Below, piece after piece: positions 44,041-56,189 of a stretch of 64,000 nt of DNA. Numbering within the stretch: the first letter of the stretch is position 1; every line of letters begins with the position of its first letter. The notes beneath the pieces were generated by a model. The model was not told where the DNA came from. It saw only the letters and a list, made by a program, of their open reading frames with translations, and ran no database searches. The DNA is from Trachythela sp. YZ-2020 (lineage: Eukaryota; Cnidaria; Anthozoa; Malacalcyonacea; Clavulariidae). The position numbers and the translations under genes were made by a program. Location: the NCBI GenBank assembly GCA_016169945.1, contig JADLSH010000367.1, forward strand, positions 682,001-746,000. The letters are read 5' to 3'.

Positions 44041-47000
44041 AAAAAACACAACAATGGGAAAGAAAAGATAAAGCACTTTCAGGCAATGAGGGAGTAATAA
44101 GTATAATTTTTTTTGAGTTAAGTTACGTTAAGGAAAGTTCAGAACAAAGGACTCGATCTTTCAAATGTTACTGTTACTTACTAATTGTCGATGAACAAGA
44201 CTTGGCGATGAAGTCTGGACTCCGTCATCATAGCAACTTGTCCTGGCCATCGGAGACGATGCTTCATAATGGTGGATTCGATGCTTTCGCTGTTTACTCT
44301 TTCAAGTACAGTGATGTTGGTTACGTAGTCCACCCATTTGATGTTCAAAATAGATCGGAGCTTTTGCAGCGCTGGTGGAAACGTTCAAGCTTTTTAATGT
44401 CTCGGCGATAAAGAGTCCATGTGATGTTTCACTACCATATAGTAGCGTTGAAATGACGACGGCTAGATAACCCATCAACTTTGTCTTAAGGTTGAGATTT
44501 TTGTTTTTGAAGACTCGTTTGCCTGTTTTTCAAATGCCACGTGAGCTGCGCCTATGCGGTGTTCGACATCTTTTTCAACAGTGCATTTGTTAGAAAGCAG
44601 GCTTCCAAGGAATGGAAAGTGATCAACCTGCTCAAGCGGCTTGTCAGAGATAGTAATATTGAGATCCGGAAGATCTGACTTTGGTGCACGTTTGGCAAGG
44701 ATTTTGGTCTTCTTGATGTTTACTGTGAGACCAAAGCGACTCTAAGCAGCGGTGAAGTTATTGACCAATTTCTGGAGTTCTTGACTTGAGTGACAAGGAG
44801 CTGCATTATCATCTGCATACTGGAGCTCTGAGATACGAAGGGTAGAGTTCAGTCATTGAGATCGGAGTCTGGCCGTATTGAAGAGTCCTCATTGGTATAT
44901 CGGTATTTGATCAGGGTTGTCTGGAGGAAGTTCAAGTAGCATTTCAGCAAGATATAAAGAAAAGAGCGTAGGTGCAAGAACACGTCCTTGCTTCAAACCA
45001 CAGGTAATCGGGAACTTTTCAGAAAGTGTATTTTGATGAAAACGCATCCTGACATGTTGTCATGCAGTGCTTGAATCAGTGAGATGAAGTGAGGTGGACA
45101 GCCAAAGCGCTCAAGAACCATCCACATAGCAGCTCTGGGAACACTGTCAAAGTCCTTTTCCAGGTCATAAAAGACAAGGAAAATGGGTTTCTGTTGTTCT
45201 CTACTATTTTCTTGCAGCTGCCTTGCACAGAAACTCATGCCACGAGATGTCCGGAAGCCACATTGAGATTCAGGGAGAACCCTGAATTTAGAAGGATTCC
45301 AGCAATGGAGAGTAGTGATATTCCACGGTTGTTGCCACACGACTTTCGCTCTCCTTTCTTAAATATAGTGATGATAACTGCGGCTTTGAGACCTTTTGGG
45401 ACCCCACATGCTTCCCACATTTTCAAAATCAAGTTGAAGAGTCGAGTTTTGAGGGATCTTCCTCCATGTTGTAATAATCCGAAGGGGACGTTGTCTGGGC
45501 CTGGAGATTTCATTGGCTTCATTCTCTCCATGGCATTCTCGAAATCCTTATATGATCGTGGTACATTCATCCATAGCTCTGGCTGATGGTGGGGGACGTT
45601 TCTCAAGGAATCTTCTGCTGCTGTTGAATCCCGATTGAACAAGGTGGAAAACTGTTCATTCCAACATTCAAGCATATCTTTTGGATCTGTCAGGATGGTC
45701 GTGTTGTCTGCGTCCAGGAGTGTGCCAGTTGATGTTCGTGTTGGACCAAATAGCTGTTTTGTTCCTGCATAGAAATTTCTCAAGTCGCGGGCAGCTGCAT
45801 ATTGTTGCAGCTCAACTGCTTTTTGTTGTCACCAGTTGTTTTGCAGTTCCCTTATTTTGGTTTGGCATTTTTGTTTCAGTCTATGATACTGATTTTTCTT
45901 AAACCTGGATCTCGGATAGTCGGATCTTCCTCATGAACTAGGCGAGCTTTTCGCTTAGCATCAATGAGCTGATTGATTTCTTCGTTGTTTTCATCAAACC
46001 AATCCTGATTCTTTCTTTTGGTGTAGCAAATGATATTTTTGGCTGTTTTGCTTATGGTGTCTCGGATTGAGGACCATTCTTCTTCCAGGGAACCATTGTT
46101 GACCGGGTTGGAACTAAGTTCATTACAGATGGTGGCTTCATATGTGGCTCTAATATCAGGTCTCTGGAGTTTTGAAATATCGAATTTTCTTCGTGGTGGC
46201 AGTGGTTGATGGAATCTTGGTTTACATTGTATGGTAATTCTTAGGCTTGTGATGACAAGACGATGGTCTGTCCAGCAATCATCAGCACTGGGAACCGTCT
46301 TGGTAACACGGACATATTTTTTATCTCTTTGGCGGATGATAGCATAATCCAGAAGATGCCAATGTTTCAATCAGGGATGCGTCCAGGTAGTTTTTAAGCG
46401 GTTGGGAAATCGGAACTGAGTTTTAGTGATAAAGAGAGAGTGTTCTGAGCACAGGCAAGGAGAAGAAGTCCATTAGAGTTGCAGTTCCCAACACCTTCTT
46501 TTCCGATGACATTTTCCCGTAAACGGTTATCGTTCCCAACTCTTGCATTGAAATCAATGATTTATGATTATCATCAGCAGGCCGGGTACTGCTGACCTCT
46601 GTATATTTCGATAAATTAGTATCTCAAGATATAGGAAAATCTATATGAATTTGAAATAAAATTATATATAAACCTACCAGCGTTCATTGGATTTATTTTT
46701 AGTATTATATACTCATCGTATCACGCATTTATGGTGGATTTGTTATTGCTACATGATACATCTGTGTATATAGACTGCAGACAGTGTCTAATTCTAAAGT
46801 ATTTGGAATATTACGGTTTAAATTGCTACCGAACTTTCATCACTGAGACGAAACTTATCTTTTATTGGATACAACACTTATACCAAGTTTACCAGTGTAT
46901 ATGCTGTGTCGAATTTGAATTATTCATCATTCTGTATATTTTGACCGTTGGCTTTCGCATCTTTTGTTATTCGTCGCCTGGCAACAGTACTTTAAATTTC

Positions 47001-47197
47001 CTTCGTGTAACAAGATCAAGCTTTTATATTATATATCGAACATTTGTATCCTGTTCTGCTAATGGTAAATAATGACAGTACGTTTTCCTGCCATTCTGTT
47101 CGTGCATCATCTGTAACTTCGTATATCTCTGGACATTATTAGATGAATTTTTGTTGCTAGTGTATATTGATTTCACAACTTGACCCTAACTTGACCC

Positions 47198-50100
47198 TTG
47201 TCTAGTGTTATAGTTCATCTCAGTACTGACTATGGCCTTTGCTGTATTGGTTTTCACCTCACGCAACCTGCTATAGTCATTCTACATTTATACCTCTACT
47301 TATCATACCTAAGCAGAGACTTAATGACCGTAACCACACCTGACGCCTGCAACTATAAAACATTGTACGTATCTCAGTTGTTATCAACCCCAAACCCCAA
47401 TCCCCGGCGCTCTGCAACCTCTACCTATCTCAGCCCTGTCTCGCCAAGTAGGAAATTAATGCACGGACTTCACATCGCCATGAATTTCTCCATTTCTATG
47501 ATCCTTAGGGACCGGTCATAAAGTACGTGTACTGGGGGGGTGGAGGGTAAGTTGGGGGGGTACGAAACAAATTATCTAACCTTTGGGGGGTATGAGACGA
47601 ATTACGACATTTGTGGGGGGGTACGAAACAAAAAATGAGTCTAATACTATGTCTATGATTAAAACTACAAACTTTAGCACACTAAAAGAGGTAGATAAGA
47701 CTCTGAAACGACCGTTTCCGGCGATCTGGGGGCTTCAAATTTTAAAAACTTTTCGCTCGGCGCCAACCATGGTGGCGCCTCGTGAGCTAGGGCCCCCCCC
47801 AATATTGAATACGTTCCTACGCCCCTGTAGCACAGTACCATTTATCGGAAAGTGTCTCGATCGGAACCTATTAGTTTGACATCTCTGCAACCTGAACAGT
47901 CTTTGATTACGTAATTTTACCGTCGGGCAGCTCCCCTACTCGTTTAGAATTATTTAAATATTGAAAAAGATATGAAATACGTCACGACGTTCTGTTGATA
48001 TATCATAAATAATGCGCATGGCCGGGACCTCTTTCGACTTTATTATTAGGTACGGAAAAGATAGTCAAGCAAGTCCTATTAATGGAATACTGGCAAGCAT
48101 ACAAAAGTACGGATTGGATACATGTGGTGTAAAAGAGCACTATTAAATTTATGGAAATGCTCAAAACTTGGATTACCAATAACAATTTGTAACAGATTAT
48201 GTTACGTTCTTGGCATTTATATTTGTTTCATGTTTTTTTTTGGGGGGGAGGGTGATTGGTTGGGTGGGGGGGGGGGGTACGAAACATTTCATCACCTTTG
48301 AGGGGGGTATTAAATATTTTCCGACGCTTTTCGGGGGGGTACCAAATTTTATGGTAGTATTTTGGAATACCCTCCACCCCCCCAGTACACATACTTTATG
48401 ACCGGTCCCTTATATCTCTATCAAATGATATCGCAACTAATCCTGGTCCAACATGTAACTTCTCCATACCTCCACCTAATGTGCGTGGATTAAAAATCTC
48501 ACATCTAAATACCCGAAGCATCTTACCTAAAATTGATACACTACGATTAGAAATGAAGGATAAACCATTCGACATTTTCTCAGCATCCGAAACTTGGCTT
48601 AAACCCGATATCTCAGATTCCGAAGTAGCTTTAACTGGTTATTCAATTATACGAATGGACCGTCAGAACAAAATCGGTGGTGGTACTGCCATCTACGTTC
48701 GTGATGGTATACCTTTTAAAACCCATTCGGACTTGATGAATAAAGATCTCGAAAACTGTATGATTGAAGTTTTACGAGTTAAATCTAAGAAACTGTTTAT
48801 TTGTTGTATTTACAGAGCACCGAATAATCCTCTTGAAAACTACTTAACCATGTTGAGCAATATTATTCTCAAACTTCCAAATAACAGCGAGTTCATTTTG
48901 TTAGGTGACTTTAATATTGACCTTAGCAAGAACAACCGTTCACCCTCGAAACAACTACTCCATAATTTCTCTCGCCAGTTTCACTTAGACCAACTAATCA
49001 CGAAGCCAACAAGAATCACTGAAACATCAAAAACCATGATTGACCTGATCTTTGTTAACAATAGTCAGAGAATTGTCCGAAGTGATGTGATTCCGTGCTC
49101 GTTGAGTGACCACTCTCTTGTGTTTTGCGTGTTTAAAGCTGGTATCACTAAAGCTCCACCACGCACAATTGAATACAGATCTTATAAACATTACAATAAA
49201 CAGTCCTTCCTTCTAGATATTAAAAACGTCAACTGGTCTACCGTTGTAGACGAAAACAATGTTGACACTACCGTCAATAGCTGGTGCCAACGTTTTACTG
49301 ACTTAGCAGACATGCATGCGCCAATGAAGAAAATGAAAGTTAAGGGAATTAGCATTCCATGGATGACGGCTGAATTAAGTCGAGCGATGCAAGATCGAGA
49401 CTATCATCTAAAGAAGGCACAAAAAACACAGTCACAACATCATTGGTCGTCATACCGTAAGCTTCGCTGTTTTGTTAACAAAGCAGTACGTGAATGCAAA
49501 TCCAAATATTACGAGTCCTTGATAAAAGAAAACAAAAATAATCCTTCTGGCCTGTGGAAAACTCTCAATGAATTAACATCGCGCAACACACATTCTTCAG
49601 CACCGACATCTATCATATCGGACGGCGTTGAAACCAAGAACCCACAATCTATATCATCTCTTTTCAATAATTTCTTCACTAGTATTGGAAAGACTTTGGC
49701 AAACACAATCAAGCAAAGATCTTCATCAAACATATTCTCCTCTAATCAACTATCACAATTTAATTCCACATTTGAATTCAAAGAGATTGAGGTTGCGTCT
49801 GTTTTCAAACAACTATCAACTCTTAAAACTAATAAATCTACTGGCCTCGATGGTATCAGCGCCAGACTACTGAAAGATGCTGCAGCAATTATCGCCCCAA
49901 CCCTAACTGACATATTTAATCAATCACTAAAATCTTCTATCTTCCCCAAGATCTGGAAAGACGGAAAAGTAACACCAATATTCAAGTCTGGCGATCGCTC
50001 TAATATGTCAAACTACAGACCCATAACTGTTCTGCCAAACCTGAGCAAAATTTTGGAACGTTTCGTTCACACGCAGATTTACAGCTATTTATCTGAAAAC

Positions 50101-51106
50101 AAAATCCTCTCACAATCTCAATTTGGCTTTAGACCTAAGTTATCTACCAGTACCGCATTGGCATTCTTCACTGATACTATTCTTGAAAATGCTGATAAGG
50201 GTCTTGTCACAGCTTCTGTTTTTCTGGATTTTAGCAAGGCATTCGACACGGTTGACCACGTTATTTTGTTGCGCAAATTGAAATCATTTGGCCTGGATAA
50301 CAAGTCGTTAAATTGGTTTGAGTCATACCTTACCAATCGTCAACAGAAAACGTCAATTAACAATACGTTATCCAGCTCATTACCTGTGTCAGTTGGTGTT
50401 CCGCAAAGTAGCATATTGGGTCCCTTACTTTTCATTATCTACGTAAATGACATGCCCAACATTGTGAAACACTGCAAAATAATACTCTACGCTGATGATA
50501 CTCTCCCGGCCTATATTATTCCTCTAATTCGGTCAAAAACATTGAGCAATGCGTTAATGAAGATCTTCATTCAATCTGTAAATGGCTTGATGAAAATCTG
50601 CTAACACTAAACTGTGCAAAATCCAAGTTCCTCCTTTTTGGCGGCAACCGTCGCCTAAAAACATTCACTAATATCTCCATATATGTTAACGACCAACAAC
50701 TTGCTCGAGAACAAACTTTTAAATATCTAGGAATCACCTTCTCAGAGAATCTCACTTGGTCCGATCACTTAAGTAACGTAACGATAAAAATCAACCAACG
50801 TATTGGATTGCTTAGAAGAGTCAAAGTCTTCATCCCATTAAAAGCTCGACTTACAATCTACAATTCTCTCATCCTCCCATTATTCGACTACGCTGACATT
50901 ATATGGGGTGATAAGAACAACACCACTCTCATGGATCAACTACAAATCCTTCAGAACAAGGCTGCAAAGACTTGTATAACACGAGACAAAGAGATCACAT
51001 TCATCTCAGCAAACCGAACACCAATTGGGGAAAGCAGAAACTTCTTTATCAAGCTTGTAAGGAGTACAATAATTTGGACAATAACATCAAATCAATTAAC
51101 CAGCTA
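47198..51106 (+). pseudogene. CR1-like LINE ORF2: AP endonuclease-reverse transcriptase
   Basis: Uninterrupted from 48481 to 50604 (707 codons). The true frame extends upstream through DIATNPGP (a usual CR1 ORF2 leader motif) into 47198-47507 when the inserted element is ignored. Endonuclease: HLNTRSI, SETWL, GGGTAIYVRDG, IYRAPNN, LLGDFNIDL and SDHSLV. RT: STGLDGISARLLK, NYRPITVLP, QFGFRPKLSTS, VFLDFSKAFDTVDH, PQSSILGPLLF and ILYADDT. The usual PQG is PQS here, a change next to the active site. A frameshift near 50505-50530, just after YADD, moves the remainder (NSVKNIEQ, WLDENLLTLN, FKYLGITF, RLTIYNSLILPLFDYADI) into another frame that stops at 51106. Protein is therefore inactive as read. 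AT-biased like the flanks. Confidence 0.85.
47508..48409. mobile_element. PIF/Harbinger-like non-autonomous element, G-run rich
   Basis: 902 bp with about 43-bp terminal inverted repeats starting gggaccggtcataaagta, flanked by TTA on both sides (47505-47507 and 48410-48412). This 3-bp target with GGG termini fits PIF/Harbinger. Both ends carry repeated 'ggggggtacgaaacaa' units with G runs of 6-12. It lies inside the LINE coding frame. The interior has no transposase that I recognise. Confidence 0.75.
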
Positions 51107-52069
51107 GCTAGTTTTCATAATGCACTTCTTAAATCTCCACAGTATTAATATAATCGAAAGCATTTTGCAACTAGCTTTTCTTTGTAATATATAATTATCT
51201 TAGTTCTATATTTTAAACTTTTCTTGTAAATAGTACATATCGTATAACCTGCATGCATATTATTATTGTATAATCTTTTGTATTTCTATAGTTTCTCAGG
51301 GACCTTCTGAAAAACACAACTTGTGATGTTGGTTTTCCTGAATAAATTAATACTATTATCAATCAATCAATCATCCCCTAAGAGTAAGAGCTTGTCTCTT
51401 GATGGCACTTTCAGGATGGTGTTATTCAGCTGTTGATAGAATTGGTTTTTCACGTCTTCATCGGCATTTAGTGTTGGCGCATAAGCCGAGATTTATGTCT
51501 TTGCATTTTGTTGACTTCCATTGTTTAGCCCATCTTTTTAAGGGCCTTCCCCATATGGAGTGAGCAGCAGTACTCCTAAATATGTCTGCTCAGTTAAAGA
51601 TGCAGGACTACGATTCCTGAGTAGTCACCGGGTCTCGGGAGGACGGTCATCACACATCTGCCGCCAGCGTGCAGGTCCGGACTAGAAGCTCCAGTCTGGC
51701 CTCTATCCGTCGACCTGTCTGACTTGGGTGGCCCTACCAGGAGCTGTGCTCCCGCCAGCATAGCTCTCGGGATCATCGAGGAATACAAGCCAGAGTAGTA
51801 GTGGACTACTACCCGGTTTTGTAACTAACTATATATAACAATTAATGTAACAGTGACTACTGTACTAACATCCAGCTGTTCAGATGACACCAAGGATTGA
51901 AATGTAGAAGCACGACAGGGAATTGTAAATCCATTGCCAACAATCATGACAATAATAGCGTTAATAATTGTTATTGATATTCAATCTAGATCTGGAGTTA
52001 ACAAATATTGTGGGAGACGATATTTGTTTCAAAACCTGTTCCAGTGACCGTCCGAGAAGAAGACGGCAA

Positions 52070-53370
52070 ATTAAGTGATCATGACCCCCTGGAAAAATCA
52101 CTATCCATGTGTGTTACTGGTCATGGGATCATTCAATAGTGGCCAATCAATATTCAGTTAGTTAACTATTGGAATCTCTGATCAGATCTTTTATTTTAGC
52201 CTTTGGTTTTGTAACACAAGTTAAAGAAGCGAGTTACACCAATAGCAGGAGGAAAATGGCACAATATTTTGATTGCGTAACCAAGATTGTTGTTTCTCGT
52301 TATATATGTACACGTTATCGACATCTTGTGTGTGATGTGGCTCTTACGCATTTCCTCAATCAAATAAGCCGATAAGTGGGCAAGCGTAAAAGGAATGTTC
52401 AGCTACAGTTGTTGTGTTTGCGTTTGAAAATGATTTACATTTTTTTGATTGAGATAATATTCTGTTTGCTTAATTATTTCAAATTAATCCGTAAAGTTCC
52501 AGTATCATTCCAAGAAGATAATTACAAACTTAGTAATCTTCTATTTTGATATGTTAATACCGACTGTAACCAGTGTAAGTTTAGTTTCCAACCAGCATAC
52601 TTCTCAAAGTGGTTGAAACGCCAAAGCAGGAAAAAACAATAGTTTGGGAATAATTGGCAATTTTGGCACAGTACATAATAGATAATTCGCCCTGCTAGGC
52701 GATAAAAAACACTGAAAATAGATTAAGTCAGCTTTTGCAAGTATATAAAGGAAGGGTTCGCTTATCAATTTTCGTTGCGACACAAGTTGCAAAATAGGGG
52801 TGTTACACGAGGAAATTTCCAATTGTATGCAGTGTATTTATTTAAGGCTTTGTACCTTAAGCCAAATCAGAATGATAGTCAAAATCAATAGACTTATTGG
52901 AATAGTTCATTTTTCAAATAGCTCAGTAGAAAACTCGCCAATTGTAGTAGTACCGTACGAACTGAACTAAAAGTTGGAAGAAAAAGATATAATAATGTAA
53001 TTTAATGACGTAACTTATTCAGTACCAAAATTTGGCAAAACAAAACTGTTGGTTCTCATGTCATTATCTACACGTGCGGAACTAAGTACACAGGATGCAT
53101 GTAAGACTTTAAACAGAGATTACCTTGAATGGTATCAGCATCTTGTGTGTGATGTGGCTCTTATGCATTTCGTAATCAAATAAAAAAGATACTGGGTAAG
53201 CGTCAGACGAAATGCATGAATAGGTCGCAAGCCTCTGCGGTGGAGAGTGGTTCAACCGTTCAATATAGGTTCCGCTATCTAGCCAACCATGCTCCTCCTG
53301 CAATGTGTGCAATAGCAGCGAATTACACCAAAAGCAGGAAGAGAATGACGATATTTTGATTACTTAACCT
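52070..53370. repeat. Duplicated ~1-kb unit, copies A and B
   Basis: Shares long stretches with 53930-54440 and 56786-57166: 'gcatcttgtgtgtgatgtgg' twice (52320s and 53138), 'aaatttggcaaaacaaaact', 'cattatctacacgtgcggaa' and 'ttgtaccttaagccaaatca'. No coding frame is conserved across copies. The unit is a low-copy local repeat of unknown nature. Confidence 0.6.
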
Positions 53371-53600
53371 GTGCTACACGTGAAAAACAGCCCAATACTT
53401 TGTGCGGCCACCAAGATGACCCTCGCGACGAGGTTGGACCAGTCTCATGTGCCGAACCTAAGGTCGCTGTCCAACCCAGTTCTATTTCAAAAACACACAT
53501 TTTGCCCGGCATATTGGATTTTCCACGCAGGGAGTCTGGGAATATATTATAATACATATCGTACTTCATGTAGGCAGTAACAGGCGGTAACAAATTTTCT
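53371..53600. repeat. Repeat block shared with 54290-54440 and with the DDX51 5' flank
   Basis: The left half ('aaaaacagcccaatactttg', 'ccaccaagatgaccctcgcg') matches 54330-54375. The right half ('cacgcagggagtctgggaat', 'ttataatacat') matches 43090-43138. A 33-bp segment at 53443-53475 is inverted in the other copy. Confidence 0.6.
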
Positions 53601-53929
53601 TTATCTGGGAGTGGCCAAAAGAAATATCTCTGCGGGTATTTTACCGCCGGAAACTCAACAAAAACCTTTAAGGAATACTATTGCAGAAATTCTTCTGCCT
53701 ACTTCAAAACTTTCGAGTTTAGTCGAGAACAGAATTAGCAGTAGTGATAATATATTGTATAAAATTGTACCCTAGGGTATACAGTATAATAGTCAAAGGG
53801 ATAGCTACAACGACGTCGGACTGAAATGTGTATAAATATGCAGACATTTTTATATTATCAAATATTTTAATAGAACTTGGCAATATTTCGTATAGCAGTG
53901 GCTGTCCGTAAGAAAAGCCTGTAAAGTAA

Positions 53930-54440
53930 TAATGACATCCGGGGAAAATCACTGTCCGTTGAATTTACTGGTGCATGGGCTCATCTAAAACCGGCTAAGC
54001 ATAAAGCAGTGTTCAGTTGGTGAACTATTGACCGGACACTCGAGCTAGATCTTTTAGACTTAGTATGCAGTGTATTTATTTAAGGTTTTGTACCTTAAGC
54101 CAAATCAGAATGATAGTCAAAATCAATAGACTTATTGGAATATAGTTCATTTTTCAAATAGCTCAGTAGAAAACTCATGAATCAAGGTCGCAAGCCTCTG
54201 TGGTGGAGAGTGGTTCAACCGTTCAATATAGGTTCCGCTGTCTAACCAATCATGCCCCTCCTGCAATGTGTGCAGCGAATTACAATATTTTGATTACTTA
54301 ACCTGTGCTACACATTGTGCTACACGCGAAAAACAGCCCAATACTTTGCGCGGCCACCAAGATGACCCTCGCGAGGGACGAGGTTGGACAGCGACCTTAG
54401 GTTCGGCACATGAGAATCGCGACGTTTGAACTAGACTTGA
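53930..54440. repeat. Duplicated ~1-kb unit, rearranged partial copy C
   Basis: Contains pieces of the 52-53 kb unit in condensed order (gggctcatctaaaa..., ttaaggttttgtaccttaag, tggttcaaccgttcaatat). Ends in the 33-bp inverted segment (54383-54415). Confidence 0.55.
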
Positions 54441-54566
54441 AGTACTTAACCGCTTCACTGACCGATGACTATATAATAAGTAATAGGTCTGACATCTGGC
54501 ACGCGGTTTTGGCGACGTTTGAACTAGACCTGAAGTACTTAACCGCTTCACTGATCGATGACTAAT
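54424..54566. repeat. Two tandem ~45-bp units
   Basis: 'gacgtttgaactagac' and 'ttgaagtacttaaccgcttc' (ctgaag in the second) occur twice, at about 54421-54470 and 54513-54562, separated by 45 bp. Confidence 0.6.
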
Positions 54567-54567
54567 T

Positions 54568-54674
54568 AACAATTAGATTATGAGCTCAAGATTTCTATGA
54601 GGTGATAGTTGATGAGGGCGAAGCCCGAATGAACTATCATCTCATAGAAATCGAGAGCGAATAATCTAATTGTT
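54568..54674. repeat. Fold-back palindrome with GGGCGAAGCCC centre
   Basis: Arms 'aacaattagattat...gatttctatgaggtgatagtt' mirrored by 'aactatcatctcatagaaatc...ataatctaattgtt'. Centre gggcgaagccc. Same class as the fold-backs at 10281 and 21021. Confidence 0.75.
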
Positions 54675-54946
54675 TTAGTAGAAACCAGCAAGAAAACAGT
54701 ATTTCAAAACGTTTTTCATAATTTATTGAAATAAATTCGTTAAAAATCGCGCCGAGGAGATAGCTGTTTCGGCGCTACTCGCTAAAGCGGGTATGGTATT
54801 GAAAATGCTTCTCGTCTCTTTTAAAGTTATATTTTAGCCTAATTTCCGCAATTTAGGTACGCAAAGCATACATACGCCTTTAAAAGCGCTTTAAAACCTA
54901 ATTCTATTTAAAAAACACACTTTTTGGCCGGCATATTGGATTTTCC

Positions 54947-55300
54947 TTGGATCGTAAATCCAGTGCATGCCCAGTGGAAGAAGCTAGTCTGCAACTTGAT
55001 GCATCTAGAAAGATCACCGAGCCCTTGAAGCAAATGATAATCGAGCAGTCTGATGTGTACAGAAAACCTGATTTGTGCCGTGAAATCAAAGGGAAGCTAC
55101 ATGAATTTCTCTCTATATCGTCGAACTTACTGTTGGATTTGAAACTAACGTACACTGACAACGTTGAACGCAAGAAAGCCAAATACAAATATTTAATTGA
55201 AGAACAACGCCAGCACTTTGCATCCGTTGAATTTGTAAACTTGTCAATCAGCTCTCTCGGTGTTTTCGATAAAGAATGCTTTACCTTTATGAAAATGTTA
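54947..55300 (+). mobile_element. Fragment of LINE C-terminal nuclease-like domain
   Basis: Open plus-strand frame with LLLDLKLTYTDNVERKKAKY then KYLIEEQ and NLSISSLGVFDKECF. The pattern 'L.LTV..E.N....K..KY..L' resembles the domain following the zinc knuckle in R2/NeSL-type LINEs. Tentative. Ends in (AAT)n that belongs to the adjacent minus-strand LINE tail. Confidence 0.45.
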
Positions 55301-55905
55301 GACAATAATAATAATAATAATAATGATGGTTTATTCACAATATTCTTGCACACATAGTGTGAAATACAATATGTTTAAAATTGATTATAATAAATTTAAA
55401 AAAAATTATTATTCTTATTACAACAATTGTCAATAGGAATCTAAAACGATAATCGTAGTATGTATAAAATTAGATAAGACTATGTATAAATAAGAGAATG
55501 TTGTCAGTATTTAAAATTCAAAATCCGCATTGGATTTACATATATTCCATTGCGGAGGAAAAGCTCTTTTTATACCTATCAGTGCGGCATTTAGGCAGGG
55601 ATAAACTAGCATTATTTCGAAGGTTAACCGAGTGACACTCCTGACGCGTTGGAGGTAACAGATGGTGGAGGCGTGATTCAGGATGCTTAATGTTCTTAAA
55701 AACTTTCGTGCACAGTTCCAGCCTTCTTTCATCGAGGCGACAACTTTTTGCAACAGTCAATGCTTCACTGTAATGAAGACCATGAAATACAATGCGCATT
55801 ACACGTTTTTGGACCATCTCTATTTTATTGGAAAGGTAATCCGGGATACTATATATATGAGACCACACTACACAACAGTACTCCAATGCTACTATAGTAC
55901 TAGGC
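55291..55905 (-). mobile_element. LINE 3' end (RT C-terminus plus 3' UTR)
   Basis: Minus strand reads MEYCCVVWSHIYSIPDYLSN, KIEMVQKRVMRIVFHG, YSEALTVAKSCRLDERRLEL and RLHHLLPPTR, a CR1/L2-like RT tail. It ends with a 3' UTR (gtgaataaaccatcatt) and (ATT)n. 5'-truncated, as is usual for LINE copies. Confidence 0.7.
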
Positions 55906-55913
55906 TTGGATAA

Positions 55914-56187
55914 AAAAACACCAACAATATTGCATGAAATATCTATCGCAATTAGAACGACATATTATGTTTTCTGCTGTAGAAACAAGGAGTGGACCAA
56001 TCCTGAACTGCATAACTTTTAATATGTATAATCATTTGTCTAATAATTCTTTTTGTGATTGTAAATAGTTCATATAGTAACATATATAGTAATCTGCGAT
56101 TCGTGTAGCCAATTGTTAATTACCTTGAATATAGTGAGATTTACAATTGTATGTAATGTTATTATTATTATTATTATTATTAAGTTT
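55914..56187 (+). mobile_element. LINE 3' UTR-like tail ending in (ATT)n
   Basis: Non-coding AT-rich sequence ending in (ATT)n at 56159-56183, in the opposite orientation to the LINE tail just to the left, so the two are head to head. No coding frame. Confidence 0.4.
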
Positions 56188-56189
56188 GG

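Larger units (their letters stand above)
46553..51372 (+). mobile_element. CR1-like LINE inserted in the RTE-like LINE
   Basis: About 4.8 kb including a 0.9-kb foreign insert. The 5' part has short open frames; the main coding frame runs from about 47198, is interrupted by the insert at 47508-48409, and resumes at 48412. The 3' UTR ends with 'gaataaattaat' and (AATC)n at about 51357-51372. Insertion is defined because the RTE-like endonuclease reads straight across when this block is left out. The (AATC)n tail and host 'aatca' overlap, so the exact target duplication is ambiguous. Confidence 0.75.
44140..51835 (-). mobile_element. RTE-like LINE, degenerate, split by a later insertion
   Basis: Minus strand, 5' to 3': a non-coding head (51560-51835, with 'gacccggtgactactcagg'), then endonuclease (YAPTLNADEDVKNQF, LLLLGDD at 51373-51500). 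The frame resumes at 46560 with FNARVGND, then DYAIIRQRDKK and CWTDHRLV. The RT follows (KSPGPDNVPFGLL, IFKKGERKSCGNNRGISLLS, CGFRTSRG, VFYDLEKDFDSV, LQYADD near 44830) and a tail ending RWPGQVAMM near 44250. Stops and frameshifts are spread throughout. The element is interrupted at 46553-51372 by a plus-strand LINE that splits the endonuclease exactly at LLGD|FNARVG. Confidence 0.75.

Noticed and set aside
54294..54572. Open frame shared between two loci (SSWWPRKVLGCFSR)
   Set aside because: It reflects the duplicated repeat block; the frame is not maintained in other copies.
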